A DNA stretch of 64,000 nt from Rhizobium grahamii. GTDB taxonomy: Bacteria > Pseudomonadota > Alphaproteobacteria > Rhizobiales > Rhizobiaceae. The notes below the pieces were generated by a model, which saw nothing but the letters and a program-made list of their open reading frames with translations, was not told the DNA's origin and did no database searches. Positions 53,089 to 62,788 of the stretch are shown in pieces (the first letter of the stretch is position 1; every line of letters begins with the position of its first letter). The DNA lies in the NCBI RefSeq assembly GCF_009498215.1, contig NZ_CP043498.1, positions 1,116,001-1,180,000 of the forward strand, in the 5' to 3' direction. The position numbers were made by a program, and so were the translations under genes.

Positions 53089-53106
53089 ATGTTATTGCAG
53101 CTTAGC

Positions 53107-53880
53107 CTAGTGCAGGATCTGGCTGAGGAAGAGCTTCGTGCGCTCGTGCTGCGGATTGTCGAAGAACTCGGCCGGCGAGTTCTGTTCGACGATCTGTCCC
53201 TGGTCCATGAAGATGACGCGGTTGGCGACCTGCCGCGCAAAGCCCATTTCATGGGTGACGCAGAGCATCGTCATGCCTTCTTCCGCAAGGCCGACCATCG
53301 TATCGAGGACTTCCTTGATCATCTCGGGATCGAGAGCAGACGTCGGCTCGTCGAACAGCATGATCTTCGGGTTCATGCAGAGCGAGCGTGCGATCGCGAC
53401 GCGCTGCTGCTGGCCGCCGGAGAGCTGGCCCGGATACTTGTTCGCCTGCTCTGGGATCTTGACGCGCTTGAGGAAGTGCATGGCGACTTCCTCGGCCTGC
53501 TTCTTCGGCATCTTGCGCACCCAGATCGGCGCCAGCGTGCAGTTTTCCAGGATCGTCAGGTGCGGGAAGAGGTTGAAGTGCTGGAACACCATACCGACTT
53601 CGCGACGCACTTCATCGATCTTCTTGAGATCGTTGGTGAGCTCGACGCCATCGACGATGATCTGGCCCTTCTGGTGTTCTTCCAACCGATTGATGCAGCG
53701 GATCATCGTCGACTTGCCCGAACCCGAAGGGCCGGCGATGACGATGCGCTCGCCGCGCATGACCTTCAGGTTGATATCCCGCAGCACGTGAAAATCGCCG
53801 TACCACTTGTTCATGCTGACGATGTCGACTGCTACATCCGTAGCCGAGACGGTCATCTTCTTCTGCTGAGCTTCAGCCAT
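53107..53880 (-). CDS. aapP: General L-amino acid ABC transporter, ATP-binding protein
   Basis: A 257-residue ABC ATPase with Walker [11 protein letters not shown]-loop [12 protein letters not shown], signature [15 protein letters not shown], Walker [16 protein letters not shown] and H-loop VTHEM. The sequence is of the polar amino-acid (HisP/GlnQ/AapP) subfamily. ATG 53880 follows GAGGGAATGGGCA; the frame extends upstream into aapM antisense. It is the last gene of the aapJQMP operon and supplies energy for broad-range amino-acid uptake and, in rhizobia, amino-acid cycling in nodules. Confidence 0.96.
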   Translation of the reverse strand: MAEAQQKKMTVSATDVAVDIVSMNKWYGDFHVLRDINLKVMRGERIVIAGPSGSGKSTMIRCINRLEEHQKGQIIVDGVELTNDLKKIDEVRREVGMVFQHFNLFPHLTILENCTLAPIWVRKMPKKQAEEVAMHFLKRVKIPEQANKYPGQLSGGQQQRVAIARSLCMNPKIMLFDEPTSALDPEMIKEVLDTMVGLAEEGMTMLCVTHEMGFARQVANRVIFMDQGQIVEQNSPAEFFDNPQHERTKLFLSQILH

Positions 53881-53897
53881 TGCCCATTCCCTCATTT

Positions 53898-55052
53898 TTA
53901 TCGTTTGTGGCCGGTATCGAGATAACGTTCCATGAAACCTGAATAGCGCGACATGCCGAAGCAGAACAGCCAGAAAACGAATCCGGCGAAGATCAGCCCC
54001 GTCAGTGGCGTTACCGCCGACGCCCAGTTGGAGTCGGTGAAGTTCAGTCGCACGATACCGAGCAGGTCGAACATGCCGATGATAGACACCAGCGACGTGT
54101 CCTTGAACATGCCGATGAACGTGTTCACGATACCTGGAATAACCAATTTGATCGCTTGCGGCAAAATGACAAGGCGCGTCTTCTGCCAATAACCAAGGCC
54201 GAGTGAATCCGCGCCTTCGAACTGTCCCTTCGGGATAGCCTGCAGGCCGCCGCGAATGACTTCAGCCATGTAGGCCGACGCGAATATTGAAACGCCGATC
54301 AAGGCTCGCAGCAGCTTGTCGACCGTCCATCCGGTCGGCAGGAAGAGCGGCAGCATCACACTCGCCATGAAAAGCACCGTGATCAGCGGGATACCGCGGA
54401 CGATCTCGATGAATGCGACGCAGATCATCCTGATAACAGGCATCTGCGACCGTCTGCCGAGCGCCAGAATAATCCCGAATGGCAGCGATACGGCAATGCC
54501 GACGAAGGATAGCACCAGCGTCACCATCAGTCCGCCCCAGAGAGAGGTTTCGACAACCTCCAGCCCGAGGCCGCCGTAGAGCAGCCAGAACGACAGCAAG
54601 GGCAGGGCGACGAACAGCAGGAGCGCGTTCAACCCCTTTCTTGGCATCTTGGGGATCAGCATCGGCACGAGCAGGAGCACGAATAAGATGCCGACGATCG
54701 TAGGCCGCCAGCGTTCGCCCAACGGATAGCGTCCGAAGATGAACTGATCGAACTTCGCGTTGACGAACGCCCAGCATGCGCCGCTCCAGCCGTCCGGTTG
54801 TACACCGCCCTGCACAGTCGTCGCGCAGAAGGTTCTGTCGGGTCCGCTCCAGACTGCCTGAATGAACAGCCAGTTGACGATGTGCGGAACTGCCCATCCG
54901 AGGAAGGCAAGCGCCACAACCGTCAGGACGACATCCTTGGGCGTGGCGAGGAGGTTCTTTTTGATCCAGGCCAGAGCGCCCTTCTCACCGAGCGGTGCCG
55001 GCTCCGGCGGGACGATCGTCGACCTGACGAAGGCTTGATTGGATACCGACAT
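53898..55052 (-). CDS. aapM: General L-amino acid ABC transporter, permease
   Basis: A 384-residue inner-membrane permease with about eight helices and the BPD_transp_1 domain in the C-terminal half (EAA-like loop [27 protein letters not shown]). The long N-terminal part with a large periplasmic loop ([21 protein letters not shown]) is specific to AapM/YhdY-type permeases and distinguishes it from HisM. It starts one base after aapQ ends and is 17 bases before aapP. Confidence 0.96.
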   Translation of the reverse strand: MSVSNQAFVRSTIVPPEPAPLGEKGALAWIKKNLLATPKDVVLTVVALAFLGWAVPHIVNWLFIQAVWSGPDRTFCATTVQGGVQPDGWSGACWAFVNAKFDQFIFGRYPLGERWRPTIVGILFVLLLVPMLIPKMPRKGLNALLLFVALPLLSFWLLYGGLGLEVVETSLWGGLMVTLVLSFVGIAVSLPFGIILALGRRSQMPVIRMICVAFIEIVRGIPLITVLFMASVMLPLFLPTGWTVDKLLRALIGVSIFASAYMAEVIRGGLQAIPKGQFEGADSLGLGYWQKTRLVILPQAIKLVIPGIVNTFIGMFKDTSLVSIIGMFDLLGIVRLNFTDSNWASAVTPLTGLIFAGFVFWLFCFGMSRYSGFMERYLDTGHKR

Positions 55053-55053
55053 C

Positions 55054-56256
55054 TTATCTCTCCACCAAAGCCATCTTGGCGTTGAACCAGTTCATGAAAA
55101 TCGACGTCAGAATGCTGAGCGTCAGGTAGACGATCGCCCAGATGAGCACGACTTCGATTGCCTGGCCTGTCTGATTGAGAATCGTTCCGCCGACGGCAAC
55201 CAGATCGGAAAAGCCGATCGCGATCGCCAGAGACGAGTTCTTCGTCAGGTTGAGATATTGGCTTGTCAGCGGCGGTATGATGATGCGCAGTGCCTGCGGC
55301 ACGACCACCAGTCGCGTGATGCCCGACGGATGCAGTCCGAGAGCGCCAGCCGCCTCCGACTGGCCCTTCGGTACGCCCCGGATGCCGCCGCGAACGATCT
55401 CGGCGATGAACGACGCCGTGTAGAACGAAAGCGCCAGAAACAGCGACATGAACTCCGGCCCGACGACGGAACCGCCAGTCAGGTTGAACTTGCCTGCGAC
55501 GGGCACGTCGAATGTCAGAGGGACACCACTCAAGAGAAAGGCAAGGACCGGCAGGCCGACGATGAGGGCGAGAGACGCCCAGATCGTATGAAACTGCTGG
55601 CCGGTCGCTGCCTGGCGGCGATGCGCCCACCGTGCCGTCACGAAGGACGCGACGAGGCCGATCAAGAGCGCCGCGCCGACGACCCACATCCCGCTTTCAA
55701 AGATCGGCTTCGGGAAGGCGAGGCCGCGATTGTTCAGGAACATGTTGAGCGGTAGATGCAGCGATTCCTTCGGCTGCGGCAGGACCGCAAGCACGCCCGA
55801 ATACCAGAAGAAGATCACGAGCAGCGGCGGAATGTTGCGGAAGACTTCGACGTAGACGGTGCACAGCTTGGCGATGAGCCAGTTGTGCGAGAGACGGCCG
55901 ATACCGACGACAAACCCGATGATCGTCGCCGTAATGATCCCGGTGATGGCGACGAGCAACGTGTTCAGGATGCCGACGATGAGCGCCCGTCCATAGGTCG
56001 AATCGCTCGAATAGCCGATGAGCGACTGGCCGATCTCGAAGCCAGCGCGTCCGCGTAAAAAAGCGAAACCGGATGCGGTGTTGCTGCGGGCGAGGTTCTG
56101 CGCGGTGTTGTGCGCAATCCACCAGACCACACCGACGAGAATAACGAGCGTGAGGATTTGAAAGAAGATGCCCCGATATTTGGGGTCGTACATTATCGAC
56201 CGGAAACTCCAGCCGGTGCCTTGCAAAGGTGTCGTGTGCACAGCCTCTTGCGTCAT
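55054..56256 (-). CDS. aapQ: General L-amino acid ABC transporter, permease
   Basis: A 400-residue permease partner of AapM, with BPD_transp_1 domain and EAA-like loop [27 protein letters not shown]. The extended N-terminal half with [24 protein letters not shown] and the insertion before the last helices are typical of AapQ. ATG 56256 starts the protein at the length usual for the family; an in-frame extension to 56331 runs through the intergenic stem-loop and is not used. Confidence 0.96.
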   Translation of the reverse strand: MTQEAVHTTPLQGTGWSFRSIMYDPKYRGIFFQILTLVILVGVVWWIAHNTAQNLARSNTASGFAFLRGRAGFEIGQSLIGYSSDSTYGRALIVGILNTLLVAITGIITATIIGFVVGIGRLSHNWLIAKLCTVYVEVFRNIPPLLVIFFWYSGVLAVLPQPKESLHLPLNMFLNNRGLAFPKPIFESGMWVVGAALLIGLVASFVTARWAHRRQAATGQQFHTIWASLALIVGLPVLAFLLSGVPLTFDVPVAGKFNLTGGSVVGPEFMSLFLALSFYTASFIAEIVRGGIRGVPKGQSEAAGALGLHPSGITRLVVVPQALRIIIPPLTSQYLNLTKNSSLAIAIGFSDLVAVGGTILNQTGQAIEVVLIWAIVYLTLSILTSIFMNWFNAKMALVER

Positions 56257-56306
56257 GCCGAGCCTATTCCCCTTTATGCCCGTTTTTGGGCTTTTTTCTT
56301 GGTAAT

Positions 56307-56329
56307 GGGAAGGCGATGCTCGCCTCCCC
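56307..56329 (-). terminator. Intercistronic stem-loop between aapJ and aapQ
   Basis: On the minus strand GGGGAGGCGA, loop GCA, TCGCCTTCCC form a 10-bp stem (one G-U pair) 25 bases after the aapJ stop. No clean T-tract follows, so partial attenuation or protection of the aapJ message from decay is more likely than full termination. This fits the need for more binding protein than permease. Confidence 0.6.
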
Positions 56330-56353
56330 ACACTGTGCCTTGCGGTTTGCTTA

Positions 56354-57379
56354 TCAGCGAACCGGAGGAGCGTACTGGATGCCGCCCTTGTTCCAGAGTG
56401 CGTTCAGACCACGTGCAATCTTCAACGGGCTGCCCTGACCGATGTTCCGTTCAAAGACTTCGCTGTAGTTTCCGACGCCCTTGATGATGTTGTAGGCCCA
56501 TTCGTTCGTCAGGCCGAGGTCCGTGCCGATCTTGGTGTCGGCTTCCGTGCCGAGGAAGCGCTTGATGTCCGGATTCGGCGAGTTCTTCATCTCGTCGACA
56601 TTGGCCTGGGTGATGCCGAATTCTTCAGCATTGACCAGCGCGTAGGCCGTCCAGGAAACGATGTCGAACCACTGATCGTCGCCCTGGCGAACGACCGGGC
56701 CGAGCGGCTCCTTGGAGATGATCTCGGGAAGAATCATATGCTCGTCGGGGTTCTTGAGCGTCAGACGCAGGGAATAGAGACCAGACTGGTCGGTCGTGTA
56801 GACGTCGCAGCGACCGGAATCGTAAGCCGCGTTGACTTCTTCGAGCTTTTCGAAAACCACCGGATTGTACTGGAGGTTGTTTGCCTTGAAGTAGTCGGCG
56901 AGGTTGAGTTCGGTGGTCGTGCCGGACTGAACGCAGATCGCCGCGCCGGACAGCTCGAGCGCCGACTTCACGTTCAGGCTCTTGCGAACCATGAAGCCCT
57001 GGCCGTCGTAGTAGGTGACCGGACGGAAGTTGAAGCCAAGGGCCGTGTCGCGGTTGATCGTCCAGGTCGTGTTGCGCGACAGAACGTCGATTTCACCGGA
57101 CTGCAGTGCCGTGAAACGCTCCTTGGCGTTGGTCGGGGTGTACTTCACCTTGGTGGGGTCGCCGAATACGGCCGAAGCAACCGCCTTGCAGAAATCCACG
57201 TCGAAACCGGCCCAGTTGCCGGAAGCGTCAGGCTGAGCGAAGCCGAGCAGGCCGGTATTGACGCCGCACTGAACGAAGCCCTTTGCCTTCACGTCTTCGA
57301 GAGTGGTGGCGGAAGCCGATGATGCGCCAAGTGCGAAAACTGCTGCGCCGATCGCGGCCGACAGAAGCTTAATCTTCAT
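56354..57379 (-). CDS. aapJ: General L-amino acid ABC transporter, periplasmic binding protein
   Basis: A 341-residue periplasmic protein with signal peptide (LLSAAIGAAVFALGASSASA). The mature part starts TTLEDVKAKGFVQCGVNTGLLGFA and contains GFDVDFCKAVASAVFG and the SBP_bac_3 signature region SGEIDVLSRNTTWTINRD, the AapJ/BztA type that binds a broad range of L-amino acids. GGTTGGGAAAA precedes ATG 57379. It is the first gene of the operon; a promoter candidate lies at 57483-57512. Confidence 0.97.
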   Translation of the reverse strand: MKIKLLSAAIGAAVFALGASSASATTLEDVKAKGFVQCGVNTGLLGFAQPDASGNWAGFDVDFCKAVASAVFGDPTKVKYTPTNAKERFTALQSGEIDVLSRNTTWTINRDTALGFNFRPVTYYDGQGFMVRKSLNVKSALELSGAAICVQSGTTTELNLADYFKANNLQYNPVVFEKLEEVNAAYDSGRCDVYTTDQSGLYSLRLTLKNPDEHMILPEIISKEPLGPVVRQGDDQWFDIVSWTAYALVNAEEFGITQANVDEMKNSPNPDIKRFLGTEADTKIGTDLGLTNEWAYNIIKGVGNYSEVFERNIGQGSPLKIARGLNALWNKGGIQYAPPVR

Positions 57380-57482
57380 TTTTCCCAACCTTTTCTGTTG
57401 TCTTATCTTTTCTTGTGGGAGCGCCGGCAGAAGCATGCAGACCCCCCAGTCGACCCGACACCCTCCCGGCGCGAGTGGTTCT

Positions 57483-57512
57483 ATCACAGTCGCAAATGTC
57501 ACTATGGTCAAG
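57483..57512 (-). promoter_or_regulatory. Putative aapJ promoter
   Basis: CTTGAC at -35 (57512-57507) and TGTGAT at -10 (57488-57483), spacer 18 bases; the leader to aapJ would be about 97 bases. The -10 box is weak. Confidence 0.4.
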
Positions 57513-57643
57513 TGTCGCGCTGAAAGATTGCGTGATAAATCGGCAAACTGCTAATTCAGGCCCGTAAAATAAGCAAACGACCAACGATTGAGCGTTGCAA
57601 TGCTGAAAAAGATCGCGAAAAGTAGCTGATATATCTCACAGAT

Positions 57644-57654
57644 TTGCATTGCAG
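57644..57654. promoter_or_regulatory. TTGC-N3-GCA element in the aapJ/metC region
   Basis: TTGCATTGCAG, one base off the full palindrome, 96-106 bases before metC. On the minus strand a poor -10-like CTACTT follows at about 19 bases. Confidence 0.35.
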
Positions 57655-57749
57655 CCATGTTTTGCCTGGAACGGGTCAGGGTTGACCGCTCGACATGACG
57701 GGTTCAAATGTCCGCAATCGCATTCCTACCCTAAAAGGCTAATTCCGAC

Positions 57750-58940
57750 ATGAAAGACAGAGACGGCCTGCTGCAGAACGCAGGTATCAACACACGCCTC
57801 TCGCACCTCGGGAACGATCCCGCCGAATTCCATGGCTTCGTCAATCCGCCTGTGGTGCATGCATCGACCGTGCTTTTCCCGAATGCGCGGGCAATGGAGA
57901 CGCGGGCGCAAAAATATACCTACGGTACGCGCGGCACGCCCACGACGGACGCCTTGTGTGAAGCGATCGATGCGCTGGAAGGATCAGCCGGGACGATCCT
58001 GGTGCCATCAGGTCTCGCCGCCGTCACCGTTCCTTTCCTCGCATTCCTGTCCGCCGGCGACCATGCGTTGATCGTTGATTCCGTCTACGGCCCGACGCGG
58101 CATTTCTGCGACACGATGCTCAAGCGCCTCGGTGTCGACGTTGACTATTATGATCCCGCAGTCGGAGCCGGGATCGAAACGCTGATCAAGCCGAACACCA
58201 AGCTCGTCCATACCGAGGCGCCGGGTTCGAACACGTTCGAGATGCAGGACATCCCGGCGATTGCCGCGATCGCCCACAAGCACGGCGCTGTCGTTACGAT
58301 GGACAATACCTGGGCGACGCCCGTCTATTTCCGCCCGCTCGATTACGGCGTCGACATCTCCATCCACGCGGCGACGAAGTATCCGTCCGGGCATTCCGAT
58401 ATCCTGATGGGCACGGTATCGGCAAATGCGAAGCACTGGGAGCAGCTCCATGAGGCAAACATCACTCTTGGTATCTGCGGAGCGCCTGATGACGCCTACC
58501 AGATCCTGCGCGGCCTGCGCACGATGGGCGTCCGACTCGAGCGCCACTACGAAAGCGCGCTGACGATCGCGAAGTGGCTCGAGGGACGGGACGGGGTTGC
58601 GCGTGTCCTGCACCCAGCTCTTCCGAGCTTCCCATCGCATGAGCTTTGGAAGCGTGACTTCAAGGGAGCAAGCGGCATCTTCTCCTTCGTTCTGGCTGTC
58701 GACGGCGCCGATCGCTTCAAGCCGAAGGCGCATGCCTTCCTCGACGCGCTCAGGATCTTCGGTCTCGGCTGGTCGTGGGGTGGCTTCGAAAGCCTCGCCG
58801 TTCACGTCGGTCTCAACGACCGCCGCGTTGCAAAGGCGCCGACGGAAGGACCGGTGATCCGGCTGCAGATCGGTCTTGAGGATGTCGCCGACATAAAGGC
58901 CGATATCGAGCGTGGTTTCGCGGCGGCCGACGCCGTCTGA
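57750..58940 (+). CDS. metC: Cystathionine beta-lyase
   Basis: A 396-residue PLP enzyme of the Cys/Met metabolism family, which splits cystathionine to homocysteine, pyruvate and ammonia in methionine synthesis. Motifs: KYTYGTRGTPTTDALCEAI, VDSVYGPTRHFCD, VTMDNTWATP and the PLP lysine in SIHAATKYPSGHSDILMG. Its last base directly abuts the stop of the converging monooxygenase with no spacer and no terminator. It is divergent from aapJ, a gene order kept in several rhizobia. Confidence 0.94.
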   Translation: MKDRDGLLQNAGINTRLSHLGNDPAEFHGFVNPPVVHASTVLFPNARAMETRAQKYTYGTRGTPTTDALCEAIDALEGSAGTILVPSGLAAVTVPFLAFLSAGDHALIVDSVYGPTRHFCDTMLKRLGVDVDYYDPAVGAGIETLIKPNTKLVHTEAPGSNTFEMQDIPAIAAIAHKHGAVVTMDNTWATPVYFRPLDYGVDISIHAATKYPSGHSDILMGTVSANAKHWEQLHEANITLGICGAPDDAYQILRGLRTMGVRLERHYESALTIAKWLEGRDGVARVLHPALPSFPSHELWKRDFKGASGIFSFVLAVDGADRFKPKAHAFLDALRIFGLGWSWGGFESLAVHVGLNDRRVAKAPTEGPVIRLQIGLEDVADIKADIERGFAAADAV

Positions 58941-60092
58941 TCAATCGCGGACTCGGTAGCCGTATATCCAGTCAAGATCCGTCGCGAGGCTTCGCGGCGG
59001 TTTCATCGCCAGAACGAGGTTGCGGCCGAGCCTGATCGGTCCCCGCGCATGGTAGGCAAACTGATTGAAGGCGCCACGCTGCCGAACGCGGTTTATACGC
59101 GGCATCCGCTGCGCTTCGAACATCAGCAGGGCATCGTGAACGGGTTGCTTGGCGACGAGGGCGGCAAGCTCGTAGGCGTCCTCGATCGCCATGGCAGCAC
59201 CCTGAGCCGCAAACGGCATCATCGCATGGGCGGCATCACCGATCAGAACCGTGTCGCGGCCATTCTGCCAGGTTCCGCCGACGGCCTCGTAGAGCGGCCA
59301 GACGCTGATGTTGGTGGCGTGCTCGAGAAAGCGCGATATCGGCTTGTTCCATTTGGAAAAGGCGGAGAGAAGATGTCGGCTTTGGTTCTCGCTCGGACGT
59401 TTGATCCATTCGTGCGGCGCCCCGTTGCCGGCGACGATCGCGACCATGTTGAAATCCTGCGTCTCGCGGAGCGGATAGCAGACGAGATGGGCCGATGGGC
59501 CAAGGAAAGCCGATACGCAACTGCGGTCGGCAAAATCGGGCGCCGCATCAGCCGCCACCGTGAAGCGAAACGCAATGTTGCCGGAGAAACGCGCTGTGGG
59601 TGCGCCGGGAACGCGGTTGCGCACTGTCGACCAGACCCCGTCGGCACCGATAAGGAGATCTGTTTTTGCAGTGTCGCCGTCTGGTGACTGATCGCCGATC
59701 TTCGTCCCGAAATGCAGAGTGCAGTGCTCGTTCTGCCGAACCGCCTTCAGCAGCGCTGCCTGTAGCGTCGCCCGGTGTAGCACACCATAGGGCGAACCCC
59801 AGCGATCGCGCGCGAAATGCCCGGATGGAACCGACGCAAGTCGACGCAACGACAAGCCGGAGACCAGGTGGATGGCTTCCGGTTCCAGCCAGAGCGGCGT
59901 CAGATGTTCGAGGATGCCGAGCTGGTCGAGAACGAGAGATGCGTTCGGTGATATCTGTAGGCCCGCTCCGACTTCCGTCATCACGGGCGCCTGTTCGAAA
60001 ATCTCCGAGCGGATGCCATGTTTGGCCAGTGAAAGCGCCGTCGTCAGGCCGGCAATTCCTGCCCCGACGATGGCGGCACGTTCTATCGGCAT
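58941..60092 (-). CDS. FAD-dependent monooxygenase, salicylate-hydroxylase-like
   Basis: A 383-residue class A flavoprotein monooxygenase: FAD motif AAIVGAGIAGLTTALSLAKHG, DG motif LLIGADGVWSTVRNRV, and the GD motif TVLIGDAAHAMMPFAAQGAAMAIEDA. It should hydroxylate an aromatic or quinoid substrate with NAD(P)H and O2; the substrate is not known. Starts at ATG 60092. A 22-base gap separates it from the upstream zinc-protein gene, so the two may be cotranscribed. Confidence 0.87.
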   Translation of the reverse strand: MPIERAAIVGAGIAGLTTALSLAKHGIRSEIFEQAPVMTEVGAGLQISPNASLVLDQLGILEHLTPLWLEPEAIHLVSGLSLRRLASVPSGHFARDRWGSPYGVLHRATLQAALLKAVRQNEHCTLHFGTKIGDQSPDGDTAKTDLLIGADGVWSTVRNRVPGAPTARFSGNIAFRFTVAADAAPDFADRSCVSAFLGPSAHLVCYPLRETQDFNMVAIVAGNGAPHEWIKRPSENQSRHLLSAFSKWNKPISRFLEHATNISVWPLYEAVGGTWQNGRDTVLIGDAAHAMMPFAAQGAAMAIEDAYELAALVAKQPVHDALLMFEAQRMPRINRVRQRGAFNQFAYHARGPIRLGRNLVLAMKPPRSLATDLDWIYGYRVRD

Positions 60093-60114
60093 CGATGCTC
60101 GTCTTCCGGACGTC

Positions 60115-60360
60115 TTAGGCGGCCTTGATATGGAATACGCAGCCGGCAGGGTTAGTCTGGTTGGCCTTCAGCGAGGTGTTCAGACGATAAAGCGTCGAGC
60201 AGTACGAACAGACTTTTTCGTTCTCGTCGCCCATGTCGATGAAGATGTGGGGGTGGTCGAACGGAACGGATGCACCGGTGCACATGAATTCCTTCACGCC
60301 AACTTCGATAACGCGGTGTCCGCCGTCGTTCTGGAAGTGGGGAATGTTGTGACCAGCCAT
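60115..60360 (-). CDS. Zinc-finger (CHCC) protein, NDUFS6-like
   Basis: An 81-residue protein with the CHCC zinc site: Cys27, His36 or His38 (FDHPHIFIDMG), Cys51 and Cys54 (VCSYCSTLYRL). This is the bacterial homologue of the mitochondrial complex I subunit NDUFS6, found as an accessory subunit in alphaproteobacterial NADH dehydrogenase. No other complex I genes are near, which is usual. The start is ATG 60360. Confidence 0.87.
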   Translation of the reverse strand: MAGHNIPHFQNDGGHRVIEVGVKEFMCTGASVPFDHPHIFIDMGDENEKVCSYCSTLYRLNTSLKANQTNPAGCVFHIKAA

Positions 60361-60519
60361 AAGTAATCTCCGAATGCTTTGAAACGTGCGCGGACCTTAT
60401 AGGCCTTCGCATGAAATGTGTAGAGCCAAAGAGACGCAGTTCCGCTTGTTTTTGACCCCTGAAGGGGTTCCAGATAGCGAGGCTATAAAATATGGTCCGC
60501 CGCAAAAAGGACTGCCCCG

Positions 60520-61305
60520 ATGAACTTGAATATGCCCACCTTTTCGAATTTCTCTCACGATGGATTGAAGCTCGCCTATTTCGATGAAGGCGATCCGGCG
60601 GGCCCTCCGGTGCTGCTCATCCATGGCTTTGCATCGAGTGCGAGCGTCAATTGGGTGCATCCGGGCTGGCTGAAGACGCTTGGCGATGCCGGCTACCGGG
60701 TGATCGCGATCGACAATCGCGGCCATGGCGCCAGCGACAAGCCTCGCGATGCCGAGGCCTATCGGCCGTGGCACATGGCAGGCGACGCGATCGCGCTTCT
60801 GGATCATCTCGGAATCCCGGAAGCCAATGTCATGGGCTATTCGATGGGAGCGCGGATTTCGGTTTTCGCAGCACTTGCGCGGCCGGACCGGGTGCGTTCT
60901 CTGGTGCTCGGAGGTCTCGGCATTGGCATGACCGACGGGGTAGGCGACTGGGATCCCATCGCCGACGCATTGCTTGCCCCGTCGATCGATACGGTGACCC
61001 ACGCGCGTGGCCGCATGTTCCGCGCTTTCGCGGAACAGACGAAGAGTGACAGGGAGGCCCTGGCGGCCTGTATTCACGGCTCACGCGACCTCGTCCTGCG
61101 CAGCGACATGGGAAAGATCGAGGCACCGACGCTGATCGGCGTCGGGACCAACGATGATATTGCAGGATCGCCTCAGGAGCTGGCGGCACTGATGCCGCAC
61201 GCGATCGCACTTGATATCCCGGGCCGCGACCATATGCTTGCGGTTGGTGATAAGGTGTTCAAGAAAGCGGCGCTGGAGTTCTACGCCGACGTTGCCGGCT
61301 GGTGA
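60520..61305 (+). CDS. Alpha/beta-fold hydrolase
   Basis: A 261-residue alpha/beta hydrolase: oxyanion motif VLLIHGFASSA, nucleophile elbow VMGYSMGARIS, acid in GVGTNDDIAGS, and a catalytic His in IPGRDHMLAVGDK. The cap is short. The substrate is unknown. ATG 60520 follows AAAAAGGACTGCCCCG. The nearest plus-strand gene downstream is cysE, 121 bases away. Confidence 0.87.
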   Translation: MNLNMPTFSNFSHDGLKLAYFDEGDPAGPPVLLIHGFASSASVNWVHPGWLKTLGDAGYRVIAIDNRGHGASDKPRDAEAYRPWHMAGDAIALLDHLGIPEANVMGYSMGARISVFAALARPDRVRSLVLGGLGIGMTDGVGDWDPIADALLAPSIDTVTHARGRMFRAFAEQTKSDREALAACIHGSRDLVLRSDMGKIEAPTLIGVGTNDDIAGSPQELAALMPHAIALDIPGRDHMLAVGDKVFKKAALEFYADVAGW

Positions 61306-61426
61306 CCTGATGGCTCTTTATTAAGAGCTTCGAAAGCGGATGGAAAACGATCCCGCTTAACCCATTTATGTCTACGGGATTTTGCCTTATATAAAGCCCT
61401 TCAGACGAATACTCAGGAGACCATCC

Positions 61427-62260
61427 ATGGTCGCAAAGACAGACGTTCGTACTTTCGAGACGGGCAGCTCGCTCAAGGTGATGGATCCCATCTGGGATAG
61501 CCTGCGGGAAGAAGCGCGCGCCGCCGCTGAAAGCGATCCGGTACTGGCAGCATTTCTCTACTCGACGATCCTGAACTATCGTTCGCTGGAAGAGTGCGTC
61601 ATCTACCGCATCTGTGAACGTCTGGATCATCCGGATATGCAGGCTATCCTGCTCCGGCAGACGTTCGACCAGATGCTGGCCGATTGGCCGGAATGGGGCA
61701 CGATCCTGCGCGTCGATATCCAGGCGATATATGATAGAGATCCCGCCTGCCTGCGGTTCATGGAAGCTGTTCTCTACTTCAAGGGCTTCCATGCGCTGCA
61801 GACGCACCGTCTGGCGCACTGGCTGCTGAACCGTGGTCGTCGTGATCTCGCGCTCTATCTGCAAAGCCGCTCGTCGAGCATTTTCCAGACCGACATCAAT
61901 CCGGCAGCGCGGATTGGTCGGGGCATATTCCTCGATCATGCCACCGGCCTGGTCGTCGGCGAAACCGCCGTGATCGGCGACAACGTCTCCATTCTGCACG
62001 GCGTCACGCTTGGTGGCACCGGCAAGGAGGGGGCGGATCGTCATCCGAAGATCGGCAGTGGCGTTCTCATCGGTGCAGGCGCGAAGATCCTCGGCAATAT
62101 CGAGATCGGCCATTGCTCGCGTATTGCCGCAGGCTCGGTCGTGTTGAAGGCCGTGCCGCCGAAGACCACGGTTGCGGGCGTGCCGGCCAAGGTTGTCGGC
62201 GAGGCCGGCTGCTCAGAACCGTCGCGCGTGATGGATCAGGTAATCGGCGCCGATATCTGA
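61427..62260 (+). CDS. cysE: Serine O-acetyltransferase
   Basis: A 277-residue enzyme making O-acetylserine for cysteine synthesis. An N-terminal helical domain (DPIWDSLREEARAAAESDPVLAAFLYSTIL) is followed by a left-handed beta-helix of hexapeptide repeats with DINPAARIGRGIFLDHATGLVVGETAVIGDNVSILHGVTLGGTG; the catalytic His is in DHATG. The C terminus ends in isoleucine (IGADI), as needed for docking into CysK. AGGAGACC precedes ATG 61427. Confidence 0.95.
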   Translation: MVAKTDVRTFETGSSLKVMDPIWDSLREEARAAAESDPVLAAFLYSTILNYRSLEECVIYRICERLDHPDMQAILLRQTFDQMLADWPEWGTILRVDIQAIYDRDPACLRFMEAVLYFKGFHALQTHRLAHWLLNRGRRDLALYLQSRSSSIFQTDINPAARIGRGIFLDHATGLVVGETAVIGDNVSILHGVTLGGTGKEGADRHPKIGSGVLIGAGAKILGNIEIGHCSRIAAGSVVLKAVPPKTTVAGVPAKVVGEAGCSEPSRVMDQVIGADI

Positions 62261-62384
62261 GGATTCGGCGCTGAACTCGGTCGCACATCTGCGGGGATAG
62301 CAGCCCGCGGACGTGCCCCGCGCCTTTACAGCGCCTTTGTTCCCGTGCAAGAAGCGGCCATCGAGACCGCTCAGGAGATGCAGT

Positions 62385-62588
62385 GTGAAACCAGAAGAAA
62401 TCAAGAAGCTCGACGCCTATTTCAAGCGCACGTTCAACCCGGGTGTGATCGTCAAGGCACGTCCCCGCAAGAACGACTCCGCTGAGGTTTACCTGGGCGA
62501 AGAGTTTCTCGGCGTCGTCTATATCGATGACGAGGACGGTGATCGCTCGTACAATTTCTCGATGGCTATCCTCGACGTCGATCTCTGA
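62385..62588 (+). CDS. DUF3126 small protein
   Basis: A 67-residue acidic protein (VKPEEIKKLDAYFKRTFNP..., EVYLGEEFLGVVYIDDEDGDRSYNFSMAILDVDL) matching DUF3126, a Hyphomicrobiales-specific family of unknown function often next to cysE. GTG 62385 is chosen because CAGGAGA lies just upstream and the domain starts there. Confidence 0.85.
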   Translation: MKPEEIKKLDAYFKRTFNPGVIVKARPRKNDSAEVYLGEEFLGVVYIDDEDGDRSYNFSMAILDVDL

Positions 62589-62788
62589 AATAGCTGCATC
62601 GCGGACGTGTCCGCGACCGTAGGCAGGCCGCATGACTGCGGCCCGCCAAGCCGGACAGTCCGGCTCCGCGCGGCAAAGTCGTGCTTCACAGAACTACCCT
62701 CTAAAATCCGTACTATGTCTGGACCTCGCCAAGGTGCGCCCCATCTTGCGTTTGAGCATGTGCTCGAGCGCCAACAGGGGTGTTGACC

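Larger units (their letters stand above)
57380..57749. other. Divergent promoter region aapJ / metC
   Basis: A 370-base region without genes. For aapJ a minus-strand CTTGAC (57512-57507) and TGTGAT (57488-57483) pair separated by 18 bases could be the promoter. For metC no clear boxes were found. TTGCATTGCAG (57644-57654) is a one-off member of the TTGC-N3-GCAA set. I looked for a SAM-II riboswitch before metC and could not make a convincing fold. Confidence 0.45.

Noticed and set aside
57655..57749. Possible SAM-II riboswitch before metC
   Set aside because: CTAAAAGGCTAA near 57733 recalls part of the SAM-II core, but I could not find the two interleaved stems of the pseudoknot.
60455..60468. 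ACCCCT-GA-AGGGGT inverted repeat as terminator
   Set aside because: The loop is only two bases and no T-tract follows on either strand in the right place.
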